A stretch of DNA of 64,000 nt from Paenibacillus dendrobii (GCF_009807035.1 NZ_WUBI01000001.1:620001-684000), one strand, 5' to 3'; positions 42,275 to 53,300 are shown, numbered from the stretch's first letter. Numbers and translations are program-made. Notes: generated by a model not told the origin, from the sequence alone.

Positions 42275-45200
42275 CTACTTCATGATACTAATGGATTTCG
42301 TAGTATTATCGAAGAATACATCTGCGCCAAAATACTCGGCAATGAAGCGTAATGGGAGCATCGTACGTCCGTTTACAAGTTCAGCTGCTACATCCATTCC
42401 TGGTGCAAGTTCACCGATCGCAATCGGCAAAGTCTGACCGTTCAAGGTAATCATTACGGTTTTCGTCATGTTATCCCAGCCTACATTTGCTCCTAAGCTC
42501 TCAGCAACAAAGCGCAGTGGCACCAACGTTCTGCCGTTAACTACCATTGAAGCAACGTCCATACTCATTTCGATTCCGTTTAATTTATACCCTGTCTTAC
42601 CTAGAGTAAGTTCCAATTTCACAGGTTCAGGCTTGGTTGTAACGAAGATATAGCCTAGCCCGATTGCCGTGAAAGTAAATTTACCTGTCTTATGGTCATA
42701 GATGCCGCCTATACGTTCCATGTTACCGTCTAATCGAAGCATGACACCGCATAACATGCTCATATCGTTAGTCGACAACCTCTCTTTTGTCAGATCGAAG
42801 GTTACAGGTATAAGCCCTGTGTAATCCGTTACTTCCCGGCCATTTGCGAAGATCTTCAACTCATATCCCCGCCCTATAACTCCGTCTCCTTCATCTACAG
42901 GTTTAATGACAATCTTCATCCTCTTGCCTGTATTCAACTGCTTCAACAGTTCAGGTGACAATTCAACAGATACGGTGTCATTCGTAACGGTTAGCGGTTT
43001 GTCGGCTTTAATAATTGCACTAATCGTATCGCTTTGTATCTCAAGCTCATCTTTTCCGGCTGACATCGTCAATTCAATGGAATTGCCCTTCTTCAGCTGC
43101 TCTTTGATTGCAGCATCAATACGATCCGTTACCGGTGATTCTGGTGAAGGAGTCGGCGTACTGTTTTGGCCACCCGAACTACCGCCATTGTTATTGCCAT
43201 TATTGCCGCCGTTGTTATTTGCAGTAATAACGATAGTTAACTCTATCGTATCCATGCCAGCATGATTGGAAGCCGTAACCGTGAATTTGTACGTTCCCGC
43301 TTCAGTAGGCATCCCTGAAATAACGCCCGTAACTCCTTCTAATTTCAACCCAGCAGGTAAATCATTATCGCTCACTGTCCAAGTCATTGGTTCGTCGCCG
43401 TATACCGCTAATGTTACTGTATACGGTTGTCCAACTTTGCCGCTTGGCAGATTCTTAGTGATAATCTCTGGAGCTGTATCAACCGGCTTATCCTCTGTGA
43501 CCTCGATGCTCAATACTTGCTCATCCATCCCAAAGTCATTCGTTGCTGCAACAGTGAATTCGTAATATCCTGCCTCTTGAGGCGTACCCGAGATAACGCC
43601 TGTTGTTTCATCCAGGTTCAAATCTTCTGGTAAATCGCCTCCCTGGACCTTCCAAGTCATCGGTTCGCTGCCATATACCGCTAGTGTTACCGTATACGGT
43701 TGTCTAGCTTTGCCACTTGGCAAATTCTTAGTGATAATCTCCGGAGCTGTGTCAGTTGAGACATCTTCAGTGATCACTATATTGAACGGTTTCGTGTCAC
43801 TGCCTGCGTCATTGTTAGCTTGAACGTTAAACGTAAATTGACCCCATTGATCCGGTATTCCCGAGATAACACCTGCATCTTCATCCAAGCTCAATCCTGA
43901 TGGCAATTGACCATCTGCAACGGCCCATTTGATCGGCTTATCGCCGTCAGTGGTAAGAACTGCCGAATAAGGTTGTCCTACCTTGCCATCCGCAAGTGAA
44001 TTCGTCGTAATCGTTGGCGCCGTACCTGCGTCTTCAACCCATTTCGCATATAATTCAGTATCCTTTGTAACAGGATCAGCAGCAAAATCCCAGGCAGCGT
44101 TTAATCCTGCATCTTGATACCAACCGCCGAAAACAGCTTTATCTTTGATCGGCGCTGTTGGCTCGGTAATTGTCCCGCCCATATCAGCGAACTTCATCAC
44201 AACTTCGCTGCCACCGTTGGAATCAAAAGTTACCGCAAAAGGGTTGTGTGCGCCGATGGAAGGCGTTCTGCCGCTAAGTGGATTATCGAAGAAGTCTGTT
44301 CTCTCCGTCATATGAGGCAGTGCGTTCGCGCGATCCACATATGGACTTACAATTTCGGCACCTGCACCATAGGCCAGGTTATTACCGTCAGTAAGACGGA
44401 ACCCGTTCATCGCACTGTAATCCAGCTTGGCTTCCACTGTTCCGCTGTTGGTAATCCAATGTTCCGGCGCAGATGTATAATCATTTAATATAGAATTTAG
44501 TTCCTCTTCCGTTACATAGCGGTTATCTGTTGCCGTTACGCCTGAACCTAGATATCCGCCACCACCTGCATTCATGCTACCAAAAATATTAGCCGGATAT
44601 ACAATGTTGTTCGTAAACCGTCCGGCTGCAAATGGAGCTGATGTTCCCCCGCCTTTCAGACCAACCTGGTTGTTTGCCCCCGTGTAGGCAAATATATTAT
44701 TTTGGAAATAAATGTGTAAGTTGGAGGCTGTCGGGTCAAATACTAACGAACTGCTATTCTTCAATGGCGTGACGATCACATTGTTATAGTATAATCCGCT
44801 TAATTCCTCGCTCGTTGAAGAACCTCCCGCAAGTAATACAAGACTGTTAAAGCTCTTGTTAAAATCCGGGCTGCGACCGTCGTTCACGCTAATGTTATAG
44901 CGAACGATATTGCCCTTGGCAGCATTCATCTGTAAGTACCAACCGCCATAGTTATTTCGGCTGTAATTGTATTCATACACATTGTCCTGACAATAGTTGT
45001 CAATATCCCAAGCCATGCCGTCATTACTTGCATGATAAGGGTTATCCACGGCCTCATTATAGCGGAAGATCGTGCCTTTACTTGCCATAATCCACGCTGC
45101 CGCATAGTTTTGCGAACCTAGATATGTTGGCGTTGTATTATTTGGCCCCCAGTTCGCAACCAGGTTGCCGCTCTTATCGCTTAAATAGCTGTAACCGCTG

Positions 45201-48200
45201 TCCGTGATCACATTTCGTTCCACAAGGGAGTTGTTCCCGCCGGACAGGACCATGCCATCTCCAACCGAACTAGAAACCCAGTTGTTTCTAAACACAGCGT
45301 TTGATGCCCAAGGATAGCTGGAGTTACTCCAAGTAATGCCTGTGTTATTAGTCCCTGGACTGCTTGGCCCGTAGGCATTATTGCGAATGCCTTCGTTATC
45401 GCAGCGAAGGGTTTTGTTGCCTTCAACCAATATATCTACATATCCATTAATAATGATGCCGCCGGATACCTTACTTGCTCCATTTGCTTGGTGCAGCCCA
45501 TTGACATCATGAACATAGTTATCTCGAATGACGATTCCTTGCATACGAGCATCAGCATAATCTTGAATATTAAACTGGCCTTGTCCCAGCTTGGAAATCC
45601 GTGACATGACAGCGATGCCGGAACGGCCGTCACCTGCTGCATTGCCGATGTTCGTCACTTCAATTCCACTGACTACCCAATAGTTAACGTCATATAACTC
45701 AATTGTACCGTTTAAGGAAATGCCTGATGGGCTCGACGCTGTTCCCCCGCCGTTAATGATCGGTCGCTGGTTAGGATCGTTCGTATTATATTTTGTAAGC
45801 GTAATTGGATTTCCTTCCTCACCATTGCCGCGCAGTCTGATTTGTTCACTCCATACACTATTCGCATCCAGATAGATGGTTGAACCTGGCATAAATACAT
45901 ATTCATTAATCTTGGAGATTGATTTCCATGCCGTAGCAGGTGTGCGTCCATCTGCATGATCGTCACCGTTATTGGAGAAATAATAATCACGGACTTCAAG
46001 GGGTACAATGTTCAACTCGAATGTGATTTCGGCAGGATTCAGATCAAGTCTAACGGTATATTTCCCCGGCACGATATGATTTCTAGCGAATGATTCCTTA
46101 TTAATCTTCAATACATTACCGCTAACTGTATAATCCACATCCCGCTGGAGAGTTGCAGTACCAATCTCCACTCCCGCCAGATCCGCTAAATCAGGATTTA
46201 CGGTGATATTATAGTCATCCAGACCAATGACATATGTGCTGTCTTCCAAGTGACTATACTCTTTAGGCAAGAGCTTTAATGTAATAGAAGCAGTTCCGGT
46301 TTGGGCGGTTATTCCACTATCGATCACATATACGTCATCGATAAAGTGCCTGTTCTGTATATCCTTAACCGTTCCAGCCTTGTTGCCCCAGTTCGTCGCA
46401 AGCTGCAATGCATCGATCTTGGAAATATTGTTCTTAATCAGGGTATCAAAATTGCCGCCATCTGTTGATTGCCTTCGAATGTCTTGTCCATCGATTTTAT
46501 AGGTTGTTCCCGTTGATGTAACGAACCATTGAAATTTATGCCAGCCTTCGCTTCGCTTGACATCGACAGGATAGAATCTCCCGGATGAACCGGGTCTGAC
46601 TGCATAATTGGTCAGATTGGCCGCCCAGTCGCCATCTCCATTGCCATAATTTATTGCGATATGTTCATTGGACGATGGGGTTAAGCCAAAGACAGCGTGG
46701 TCATTGGAAGCCGCTCTGCCATCATCATAGTACCAAGCAGTAACGATGGTTGTCTTACCGGTTGCAGGGGCGTAATTATAGGTACCTGGAACCGTAGCCA
46801 CCTGACCGGCGCCGCTTGTTGTTGCGGCCTTTGCCCCTGTACGGGACATTTCATCGCTATGAACATATCCGTTCGCACCATTTGAAAATTTCTTCTCCCC
46901 TTCAAATCCATCGTAAAACATAGTGTCAGCTTTATTGAAGTAATCAACGCTCACTTGAACAGTGACCTCTTCGTTCCCTGTCGGAACATAACCTTTCTTA
47001 ACCGTCACGAATCCGGCATCATCGACTTCAATCTTATCCTTGTCTTGATCCGCCGGGCTGAAGCTGATGTTATCGGCAACGAATACATCAGCAGTATCCA
47101 CGATTAACCGTGTTCTATCTCCTGCCCGTAACGTATCGTTCTGGCGAATTAGCGCAATGTTGGCTGAATATTGTGTACTCTCCCCTGATTCATCAGAGTC
47201 CAAGAACCGTGACGTTGCGTTGCCGTTTGCTTTCACTTTAAATGTATCATGTAAAGTCGGGGACAAAGCTGCATCATTGCTTGTTGCTGCAATCGGGCTT
47301 CCATTAGCCACACCATTACTGAAGAGTTGAACCGAATAGGCAGATGCGTTAGCGACGCGATCCCATGTGGCATGTGTGCCATTCCATCTGACATTAGCCG
47401 GTGCTGGCAATTTCTCGATCGTCAATATTCCGGATGCTGCAACTTCTTCACTGATGTCCCCCGCATGATTAATGACAATGGCTGTAACCGTGTAATTGCC
47501 CGCTCCCAGTGCCCTTGCATAGGGCAGAACATGATGCCTTTCATGATTGTTAGGCTGGTCTGGTCCACCATTTTTTGACAAATAATAACCAATAGGTACA
47601 CCGTCTTTGAGCAGTGTTACAAGGGTATCACCGTAATTGGATGCGCCTGTATAAATGCCCGTGTCCGGGTCAAGCGTCGGGTTAATTGGCGCATTCACCT
47701 GTGTATTGGTGGTTATCAACAATGGTACAGCAAGGGATTTCACCACTACTCCCTCTGCCGAAGACACTTCGCAATAATAAAATTCCCCTTGTTGTGAAGC
47801 TGAGTCCACATTGGGAAGCGTTAATACCGCCTTATCTGCTCCGCTGACTTTTGACCCGTTCAAACCTGTCTCGTCGTCAGATACATACCATTGATATGCT
47901 GCAGCAGCGGCTGATGCCGTAACGCTAAATGTTGCTGTCTCACCTTGTTTCACTTCTATTGCTGTTGGCTGAGTGATTATTTCTAAATTTGGCAATCCGC
48001 CGGGAGGTACCAGATTCAATGTTAATGTTCTGGTTCCAGTGGTCGTAGCCACATCTTTTACAACATAGAAATCGTCGATTAGATGTTTATTTTTAATATA
48101 AGCTTTGTTGCCTGACTGGCCGTTCCATCCTCCAGCTATTTTAGGCTGAATGGTTGTACCGCTCTTCATAGCTTTGTAAATATCACTTTGCGCTGAATCG

Positions 48201-49072
48201 GATATTAATTTTCCGTCGATTTGTAACGTCGCACCATTCGGTGTAATGAGCCACTCGAATTTATGCCAGCCTGTGGAACGTAAAGCCCCGCTATCTTTCC
48301 AACGGTTGCCTGCTGTACCCGCTGATGATGGTGCATACGCCCAAGTATATCTCGTCGGATTATGAATAACATCTGCCTCTGAACTTTGATAGAATGTCCC
48401 GGCAAAGGTGGCATTTTTGCCATCTACAATAGCAAATTGAGTTCGATCCGACGCTGTCTTCTCCTCATCAGGATACGGGTCAAAATACCATGCCGTCATC
48501 TTATAATTGCTGCCTGCCGGCAATGCCACGTCTTGGGCTACATTTTCATTATTCGTATCATTTGATGGTGTAATCGCTTTCAATCCAGAACGGGACTGAG
48601 CATCGGACAGCGCGAATGATGAACCTAATTTGCCTGTTGATGTCATTGGACCATTGTTGTTCTCGAAGTCCTCCATGAATAACACATCTGAGTCATAGTA
48701 ATAACTCGCCGTGGCCGTGATTGTCACCGGGATGCCCGGTGCACCTGGCGACGCAAATGTATAACCGCCAGCTAAAGCAATGTTCCCCTGGTTATTAACA
48801 GTTAACAGATTCGAATTGCTGGAATCATAACTAACCTCGTCCATAACCGGTCCTTTTACCAGGCTGCTTAATGGCGAACCTTTATAGGTAAGATTCACCC
48901 TGCCTGCCTGACCTGCCGCTTGTGTCAACTCCAGTACAACGGCGTCAAAAGATTCGCCCCCTCCCGCAGCCGATACTTCAGATGAAGGCGCCAAGCCGAA
49001 CAGACCAGGGAATACTAAGGTCGTTGCCGTAGCAATCGACAAAGCTTTCTGCATCCATCTCGATCGTCTCAT
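42275..49072 (-). CDS. Giant secreted multidomain protein with a right-handed beta-helix
   Basis: 2265 residues. Signal peptide ~1-36. Two related jelly-roll/LamG-like units at ~126-340 and ~714-917, both with GWHKF(E/Q)W and IDD(F/V)YV. An Ig-like domain at ~360-455 (QPTAIEVKQGETATFSVTAS, YYCEVSS). A parallel beta-helix at ~1027-1605 (YYFSNNGDDHADGRTPATAW, repeated N-x-I/V turns). An InlB-type repeat at ~1612-1675 (VTFDSNGGSEVV, FGGWYQDAG). Three He_PIG modules at ~1685-1950. A low-complexity NNGG linker, an unassigned ~150 residues, and a Cu-amine-oxidase-N domain at ~2145-2265. The helix resembles polysaccharide lyases and epimerases, but I see no assured catalytic residues. Last gene of the transporter locus. 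Confidence 0.85.
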   Translation of the reverse strand: MRRSRWMQKALSIATATTLVFPGLFGLAPSSEVSAAGGGESFDAVVLELTQAAGQAGRVNLTYKGSPLSSLVKGPVMDEVSYDSSNSNLLTVNNQGNIALAGGYTFASPGAPGIPVTITATASYYYDSDVLFMEDFENNNGPMTSTGKLGSSFALSDAQSRSGLKAITPSNDTNNENVAQDVALPAGSNYKMTAWYFDPYPDEEKTASDRTQFAIVDGKNATFAGTFYQSSEADVIHNPTRYTWAYAPSSAGTAGNRWKDSGALRSTGWHKFEWLITPNGATLQIDGKLISDSAQSDIYKAMKSGTTIQPKIAGGWNGQSGNKAYIKNKHLIDDFYVVKDVATTTGTRTLTLNLVPPGGLPNLEIITQPTAIEVKQGETATFSVTASAAAAAYQWYVSDDETGLNGSKVSGADKAVLTLPNVDSASQQGEFYYCEVSSAEGVVVKSLAVPLLITTNTQVNAPINPTLDPDTGIYTGASNYGDTLVTLLKDGVPIGYYLSKNGGPDQPNNHERHHVLPYARALGAGNYTVTAIVINHAGDISEEVAASGILTIEKLPAPANVRWNGTHATWDRVANASAYSVQLFSNGVANGSPIAATSNDAALSPTLHDTFKVKANGNATSRFLDSDESGESTQYSANIALIRQNDTLRAGDRTRLIVDTADVFVADNISFSPADQDKDKIEVDDAGFVTVKKGYVPTGNEEVTVQVSVDYFNKADTMFYDGFEGEKKFSNGANGYVHSDEMSRTGAKAATTSGAGQVATVPGTYNYAPATGKTTIVTAWYYDDGRAASNDHAVFGLTPSSNEHIAINYGNGDGDWAANLTNYAVRPGSSGRFYPVDVKRSEGWHKFQWFVTSTGTTYKIDGQDIRRQSTDGGNFDTLIKNNISKIDALQLATNWGNKAGTVKDIQNRHFIDDVYVIDSGITAQTGTASITLKLLPKEYSHLEDSTYVIGLDDYNITVNPDLADLAGVEIGTATLQRDVDYTVSGNVLKINKESFARNHIVPGKYTVRLDLNPAEITFELNIVPLEVRDYYFSNNGDDHADGRTPATAWKSISKINEYVFMPGSTIYLDANSVWSEQIRLRGNGEEGNPITLTKYNTNDPNQRPIINGGGTASSPSGISLNGTIELYDVNYWVVSGIEVTNIGNAAGDGRSGIAVMSRISKLGQGQFNIQDYADARMQGIVIRDNYVHDVNGLHQANGASKVSGGIIINGYVDILVEGNKTLRCDNEGIRNNAYGPSSPGTNNTGITWSNSSYPWASNAVFRNNWVSSSVGDGMVLSGGNNSLVERNVITDSGYSYLSDKSGNLVANWGPNNTTPTYLGSQNYAAAWIMASKGTIFRYNEAVDNPYHASNDGMAWDIDNYCQDNVYEYNYSRNNYGGWYLQMNAAKGNIVRYNISVNDGRSPDFNKSFNSLVLLAGGSSTSEELSGLYYNNVIVTPLKNSSSLVFDPTASNLHIYFQNNIFAYTGANNQVGLKGGGTSAPFAAGRFTNNIVYPANIFGSMNAGGGGYLGSGVTATDNRYVTEEELNSILNDYTSAPEHWITNSGTVEAKLDYSAMNGFRLTDGNNLAYGAGAEIVSPYVDRANALPHMTERTDFFDNPLSGRTPSIGAHNPFAVTFDSNGGSEVVMKFADMGGTITEPTAPIKDKAVFGGWYQDAGLNAAWDFAADPVTKDTELYAKWVEDAGTAPTITTNSLADGKVGQPYSAVLTTDGDKPIKWAVADGQLPSGLSLDEDAGVISGIPDQWGQFTFNVQANNDAGSDTKPFNIVITEDVSTDTAPEIITKNLPSGKARQPYTVTLAVYGSEPMTWKVQGGDLPEDLNLDETTGVISGTPQEAGYYEFTVAATNDFGMDEQVLSIEVTEDKPVDTAPEIITKNLPSGKVGQPYTVTLAVYGDEPMTWTVSDNDLPAGLKLEGVTGVISGMPTEAGTYKFTVTASNHAGMDTIELTIVITANNNGGNNGNNNGGSSGGQNSTPTPSPESPVTDRIDAAIKEQLKKGNSIELTMSAGKDELEIQSDTISAIIKADKPLTVTNDTVSVELSPELLKQLNTGKRMKIVIKPVDEGDGVIGRGYELKIFANGREVTDYTGLIPVTFDLTKERLSTNDMSMLCGVMLRLDGNMERIGGIYDHKTGKFTFTAIGLGYIFVTTKPEPVKLELTLGKTGYKLNGIEMSMDVASMVVNGRTLVPLRFVAESLGANVGWDNMTKTVMITLNGQTLPIAIGELAPGMDVAAELVNGRTMLPLRFIAEYFGADVFFDNTTKSISIMK

Positions 49073-49180
49073 CCCAAAATCCCTCCCTTTGAAATTAGTA
49101 AATGAAACCTTTATAAAACATCTGCATCTATGGAAGCTTCAATAAACACAGATTTTTATAAACCTAAAAACATAACGATT

Positions 49181-50122
49181 CTAGTTCACTACGAATTCAC
49201 TGAATCGATTACCGTTATACATGATCTTCAACTTATTCGTATTTGCAATGAAAGCTCGCAAGTCAGATTCCGCCCATCCGTTTATAATGGAATCTTTCAC
49301 TTCTTCCAGTTTAAGCTTGGTGGTTTCCGGTTTTGTGATTAATGTGGCAACGACATCCTCGCCCATATATTTACCGATTACGGTTTCACCTACAGAAGCA
49401 GCAGCTAATGACTCCCAGAACTGAAGAGACTCGGTATCTTCTTTGGAGATATCCAATCGATTTAGCACTTTCTCTTCCTTGGACTGTCCCGCTGTCGCTA
49501 ACGCGGCCGTTAATTCATCAGCAACGCGAACATATTCCGCACTTTTCGATGCATACTCGGCTTGCAGCTCGGCATCGCTCATTTTCGTTTTTTTAACCTG
49601 GGTTTCTACCAAATCCGGCCAACGGGCGCCGCTTAAATATTGCATGTATTGATATAAATCAAACTGAGGCAACCCATAGTAAGTCCCTCCTGAATCATCC
49701 ATCTTAGCTCGCTTAACATTTTCATCTTTCATGTCGGATTTTAGCTCATCAAAGCTTCTGTAAGGGGCGATCCCCCGCTCGTCTGCAATAAATTGCTCCT
49801 GCTTGGTCTTTAGCAATGCAGTCATCGCAGATTTTTTGGCATATTCGGATGGGGTTTCAAGATTTTCGCCGTATGGACGTGTCCAGAAGCCTTCATCTAC
49901 TTGTGCCCCATAGGTTCTGAAGAAATAGTCTGCCGTTATAGCTCTCTGCTCTTTGACATAAAATTGAAATTCTTCCTCAGTTACGGCGTATCCATCTACT
50001 GTAAATATCCAATTTTCAGGCAGATCCGCCTTATTGTTCGTTAAACTCAACAAGAATAAAGCAAGAACAATAAGCGCGGTAAACAAGATAATCACTGTTG
50101 ATTTTCGTTTTATAATCCCCAT
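49181..50122 (-). CDS. Membrane-anchored SurA/PrsA-like protein without PPIase domain
   Basis: 313 residues. One N-terminal membrane anchor (KSTVIILFTALIVLALFLLS) is followed by VDGYAVTEEEFQFYVKEQRA, the SurA-N/trigger-like opening of peptidyl-prolyl isomerase chaperones, and helical segments including KKSAMTALLKTKQEQFIADE. No parvulin domain (H-x-x-H, GG, F) is visible, so it is probably a chaperone only. It lies between the two secreted giants and may help them fold. ATG at 50122 after GGGGGG. Confidence 0.65.
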   Translation of the reverse strand: MGIIKRKSTVIILFTALIVLALFLLSLTNNKADLPENWIFTVDGYAVTEEEFQFYVKEQRAITADYFFRTYGAQVDEGFWTRPYGENLETPSEYAKKSAMTALLKTKQEQFIADERGIAPYRSFDELKSDMKDENVKRAKMDDSGGTYYGLPQFDLYQYMQYLSGARWPDLVETQVKKTKMSDAELQAEYASKSAEYVRVADELTAALATAGQSKEEKVLNRLDISKEDTESLQFWESLAAASVGETVIGKYMGEDVVATLITKPETTKLKLEEVKDSIINGWAESDLRAFIANTNKLKIMYNGNRFSEFVVN

Positions 50123-50435
50123 GACGTCCCCCCTTCCAATATTCAAACTACCTTTGCAAGAAAGCCTATGACAGTGAATTCGTCGACGTTATTGGAGTAG
50201 TTCCCCAATTTAAATGGTTAGACATCATTGTAAGTTTAGCGATCCCCGAATGTAAGCGCTTATTTAGACTGAAGTAGAACAAATTTGACTTATAAAAAAA
50301 GTCCTAGTTCGCAATTATGTGGTGTGCTAGGGAGCAATATCATATAAAGGAACTGTCGTTTTGATAAAAAATACCTCTATTTGGGCTTCAACAAGATGGT
50401 CTATTGCGAGCTGTCCGCTATAATCCCCAAAACAC
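50123..50435. other. Gap without recognised gene
   Basis: The chaperone-like gene and the giant gene may have their own promoter here. No structured repeat or coding remnant is apparent. Confidence 0.35.
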
Positions 50436-50475
50436 TAATGGCTTCGCCCTCTGAAAACAAAGGACGAAGCCATTA
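50436..50475 (-). terminator. Hairpin after the 867-residue gene
   Basis: TAATGGCTTCGCCCT / AGGACGAAGCCATTA, 14 of 15 paired with a 10-base loop. The T-tract is weak. It could separate the transporter part of the locus from the chaperone and giant genes. Confidence 0.65.
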
Positions 50476-50675
50476 GATATTAACGTATAAATGTAATTCT
50501 GGGTGATCATTCAATACAGAATCAGCAGTTGTGTATTGTTAGTTCCTTGAAAACCGAGTAAAATCCCCATCTCTCCCAACTTCTATAAAGACGACTTTTG
50601 TCATTTTTATAATGCACGTTGAAAATATGGCGACTTTCCCTTCATTGTACGTCAATTTAGGTCCTACAACACTGA

Positions 50676-53279
50676 TTATTGCTGCGTGTCTGATCCATTC
50701 GTAACGGACAAATAGTAACTTTGGCTTGCTAATTCTATACGTTCGCCTATCATTTCCTCGTAAAGGGTCAACTTATATCCTCCGCTACTCATATCCTTAT
50801 ACAGATTATTCGTATAGGAGGCCGAATAGGTATTATTACCCTCGATGAGATCTGTACCAATGCTGAGGGTTTTCTCTTGCGATTGACCGTAAGGATCGGT
50901 CATTCGAAGAATCAGTTTATGATCCATATTTCCGATTTCGTACCGATTATCCCGCTGCAAATCGTAATTGATCGTAATATTCATTGTATCGCTTCCCTTC
51001 ATTTTTGATCCTGTCGAATTGAGAACGGATAACGTATAAGGGAGTAACGGTACATTCGTGAAGTTCGATTGCGGCGAATTCCTCACCGGACTTAGCTCCA
51101 AAGAAGAAACATTGACAAATCCGGTTGGATCGTCTCCCGGCCCACTGTATTTGTTGTCAGTAATCCCTTCTCCCAGGTACATCTGAAGGTCTGAGGTTGA
51201 TACCGATTTAGGAAGCTTTGTCCAGAATACAACCAACTGCTTGAATCCCGGCGTCGCGATAGCATCCGTTTGATTGGATACTGCGTGATACAACTGACCG
51301 TCAGAAGTTCTAAAATAAGCTTGGAGCCTCTGCATCTGGCTTTGCCGCTTTTCTTCATTACTCAATAGCATCTCGCTGTATACTATGTTATAGTTGCTTC
51401 CTTCATAGACGGTTGTTTTATTTTCTTGAACTTTCGCTTTTTTTCCAATCGTTGAAATCGTGTAGCTTCCACCTTTATCGATTGCTGTCACCGCATTCAT
51501 GGTTCCTCGCGTGCTCAGCGTCAGGAAAGGCACTTTCACATCTTTATCCGAGGAATACAGCTCTATTTTTATGGAATTAAAATCCGTCGTATACGGCACC
51601 TTGGCCAGTACGTTCAACTCCACGCTTTTTCCCGGAGCTAACGTCGTCACATTGCTATCCGTGAACAGCTCTGTAGACGAAGTTAAATCGTCATTGTCCA
51701 GCTTGAACGCACCCTTAAGCTCCGGCAGCGAAATATTCTTGGACTGCGTGTTCGTAATATTCAATTTGGCGATTACGATATCTTCATCTTTCCATGGGAA
51801 GCGCTGCAATGAGTCCAGGCTATAGGAAAATGTGCCGTACTGATTCGTTGTATTATATACAACCTCTTTTTGCGTATCGGTATGAAGCATGTATGGAATC
51901 GTAAAGTAGGCGACCGGTGTATTCAGTTTCATCCCTGAGGATGACCCTCCCGACCCGTTAGTGCCTGATCGATTGTTTTCTCCCGCTGTCTCCATACTAC
52001 CCGCTTGATCCTCAGAACCTGCCTTGCCTCCGGATTTCGCGACCGATTCAATCATTTCGAGCTTCAGAGAATTCTGCTCCACCTCAAGCGGGATTTCTGC
52101 ATGGAGCGGAATGACCTTCTCCTCAAGCGGCTTCAATGTCAATCCGTTTAACCTTCCCGCTTCCACTGGAAACGATTTTCCGTCCGACGATCTAACCGAC
52201 AGTTCATATGTAGGCATCGTGACCGGTTTGTCGCCCTTATTTTTAAGATGCAGCTGGAAAGACCATTGCCCTAGGTCGTTTTCTGCATAGACACTGGCAT
52301 TTTGCAGTTTCGTTTCAACTGAATTGCTGTTAATGTCAATGTTTTTGATCTGCCCGGGGCCGACAACCAAATTCGGCTGAACCGCAGCTGGAAGAGCGTA
52401 TGAAGATGTAGCGTATTCCAGCTTAAGCGTTTCATCTTTCCGGGTGAATTGCAGCTTCATATTGTCGGTTTTCAGATAAGGAGGAATTTCCGTCACATAA
52501 TAGATTGTCTTCTTCTCCTGTGGCTGAATTTTATATCCGACTTGAGCGCTGCTTAGCGCCAACTCATACCTGCTTCCTCCCGCCGACACCAAATATGCTG
52601 TAGTACCGGAGTCTTCCAGCACTTTGTTTCCGCGGTTGATCAGCATGAATCCGACTTTCGCATATACTTTTCCATTATATTTATAGATTTCGAGCGATTG
52701 GCCTCTTCCCGTTATTGGGATATCTTGAATGAACGTATTCATGCTTTTACCGCTTGCTGCAGCGGGAGAGTAATTGGCGGGAAATGGGAATACACCAGTT
52801 TGTCTTAAGTATCCCTTCGCATTTGCATCCCAGATGAACATGCCTATTTTTATCCCTTTTAACGAATTCATCTGACCGATATTAACGTAATACGTTACAC
52901 GCGTGCTTCCCTTAGCAATGACGTTTTTCTTCAAATCCTCTTCGTGGATGGGACGGCCCTGAAGAACAGAACCGCCGGGTGTAATCACCTTTGAAAAGTA
53001 ATTCCGAAGGCTGGCATTGCGGCCGCTGCCATTGGAATAGTTAAGCGTATATGACAGGATGTTGCCGCCGGGCTGCTGCCAGATGTTCGCATTTTCCAGT
53101 GACACGTTGACATTCGAGCCAAGGGATACCATGCCTAGGCTGCCGGGTAGCGAGCCCGCATTATTTTTGGTGTTTGCACTGGATTGGGCAGAAGCAGTTT
53201 CAGCCTGTTGCGCTGAAAGCTGACTCAAAACCATGATCCCGGCAAGTAACGCAACGTATATTTTTTGACGCTTCCCCAT
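50676..53279 (-). CDS. Large secreted protein of unknown function
   Basis: 867 residues with a signal peptide (KIYVALLAGIMVLSQLSAQQ; cleavage near ASA, residue ~30). The rest is rich in beta-strand-like, Ser/Thr/Asn segments, with several repeats of a pattern such as LPAAVQPNLVVGPGQIKNID, VPFLTLSTRG and KPVTMPTYELSVRSSDGKSF. This suggests consecutive Ig-like or DUF4352-like beta sandwiches. A Gly/Ser-rich linker lies near residue 430. No enzyme motif was recognised. It starts 21 bases after the solute-binding protein stop, so it belongs to the transporter operon. Confidence 0.7.
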   Translation of the reverse strand: MGKRQKIYVALLAGIMVLSQLSAQQAETASAQSSANTKNNAGSLPGSLGMVSLGSNVNVSLENANIWQQPGGNILSYTLNYSNGSGRNASLRNYFSKVITPGGSVLQGRPIHEEDLKKNVIAKGSTRVTYYVNIGQMNSLKGIKIGMFIWDANAKGYLRQTGVFPFPANYSPAAASGKSMNTFIQDIPITGRGQSLEIYKYNGKVYAKVGFMLINRGNKVLEDSGTTAYLVSAGGSRYELALSSAQVGYKIQPQEKKTIYYVTEIPPYLKTDNMKLQFTRKDETLKLEYATSSYALPAAVQPNLVVGPGQIKNIDINSNSVETKLQNASVYAENDLGQWSFQLHLKNKGDKPVTMPTYELSVRSSDGKSFPVEAGRLNGLTLKPLEEKVIPLHAEIPLEVEQNSLKLEMIESVAKSGGKAGSEDQAGSMETAGENNRSGTNGSGGSSSGMKLNTPVAYFTIPYMLHTDTQKEVVYNTTNQYGTFSYSLDSLQRFPWKDEDIVIAKLNITNTQSKNISLPELKGAFKLDNDDLTSSTELFTDSNVTTLAPGKSVELNVLAKVPYTTDFNSIKIELYSSDKDVKVPFLTLSTRGTMNAVTAIDKGGSYTISTIGKKAKVQENKTTVYEGSNYNIVYSEMLLSNEEKRQSQMQRLQAYFRTSDGQLYHAVSNQTDAIATPGFKQLVVFWTKLPKSVSTSDLQMYLGEGITDNKYSGPGDDPTGFVNVSSLELSPVRNSPQSNFTNVPLLPYTLSVLNSTGSKMKGSDTMNITINYDLQRDNRYEIGNMDHKLILRMTDPYGQSQEKTLSIGTDLIEGNNTYSASYTNNLYKDMSSGGYKLTLYEEMIGERIELASQSYYLSVTNGSDTQQ

Positions 53280-53300
53280 TGCTTTTCCCCCTTCCGGTTA

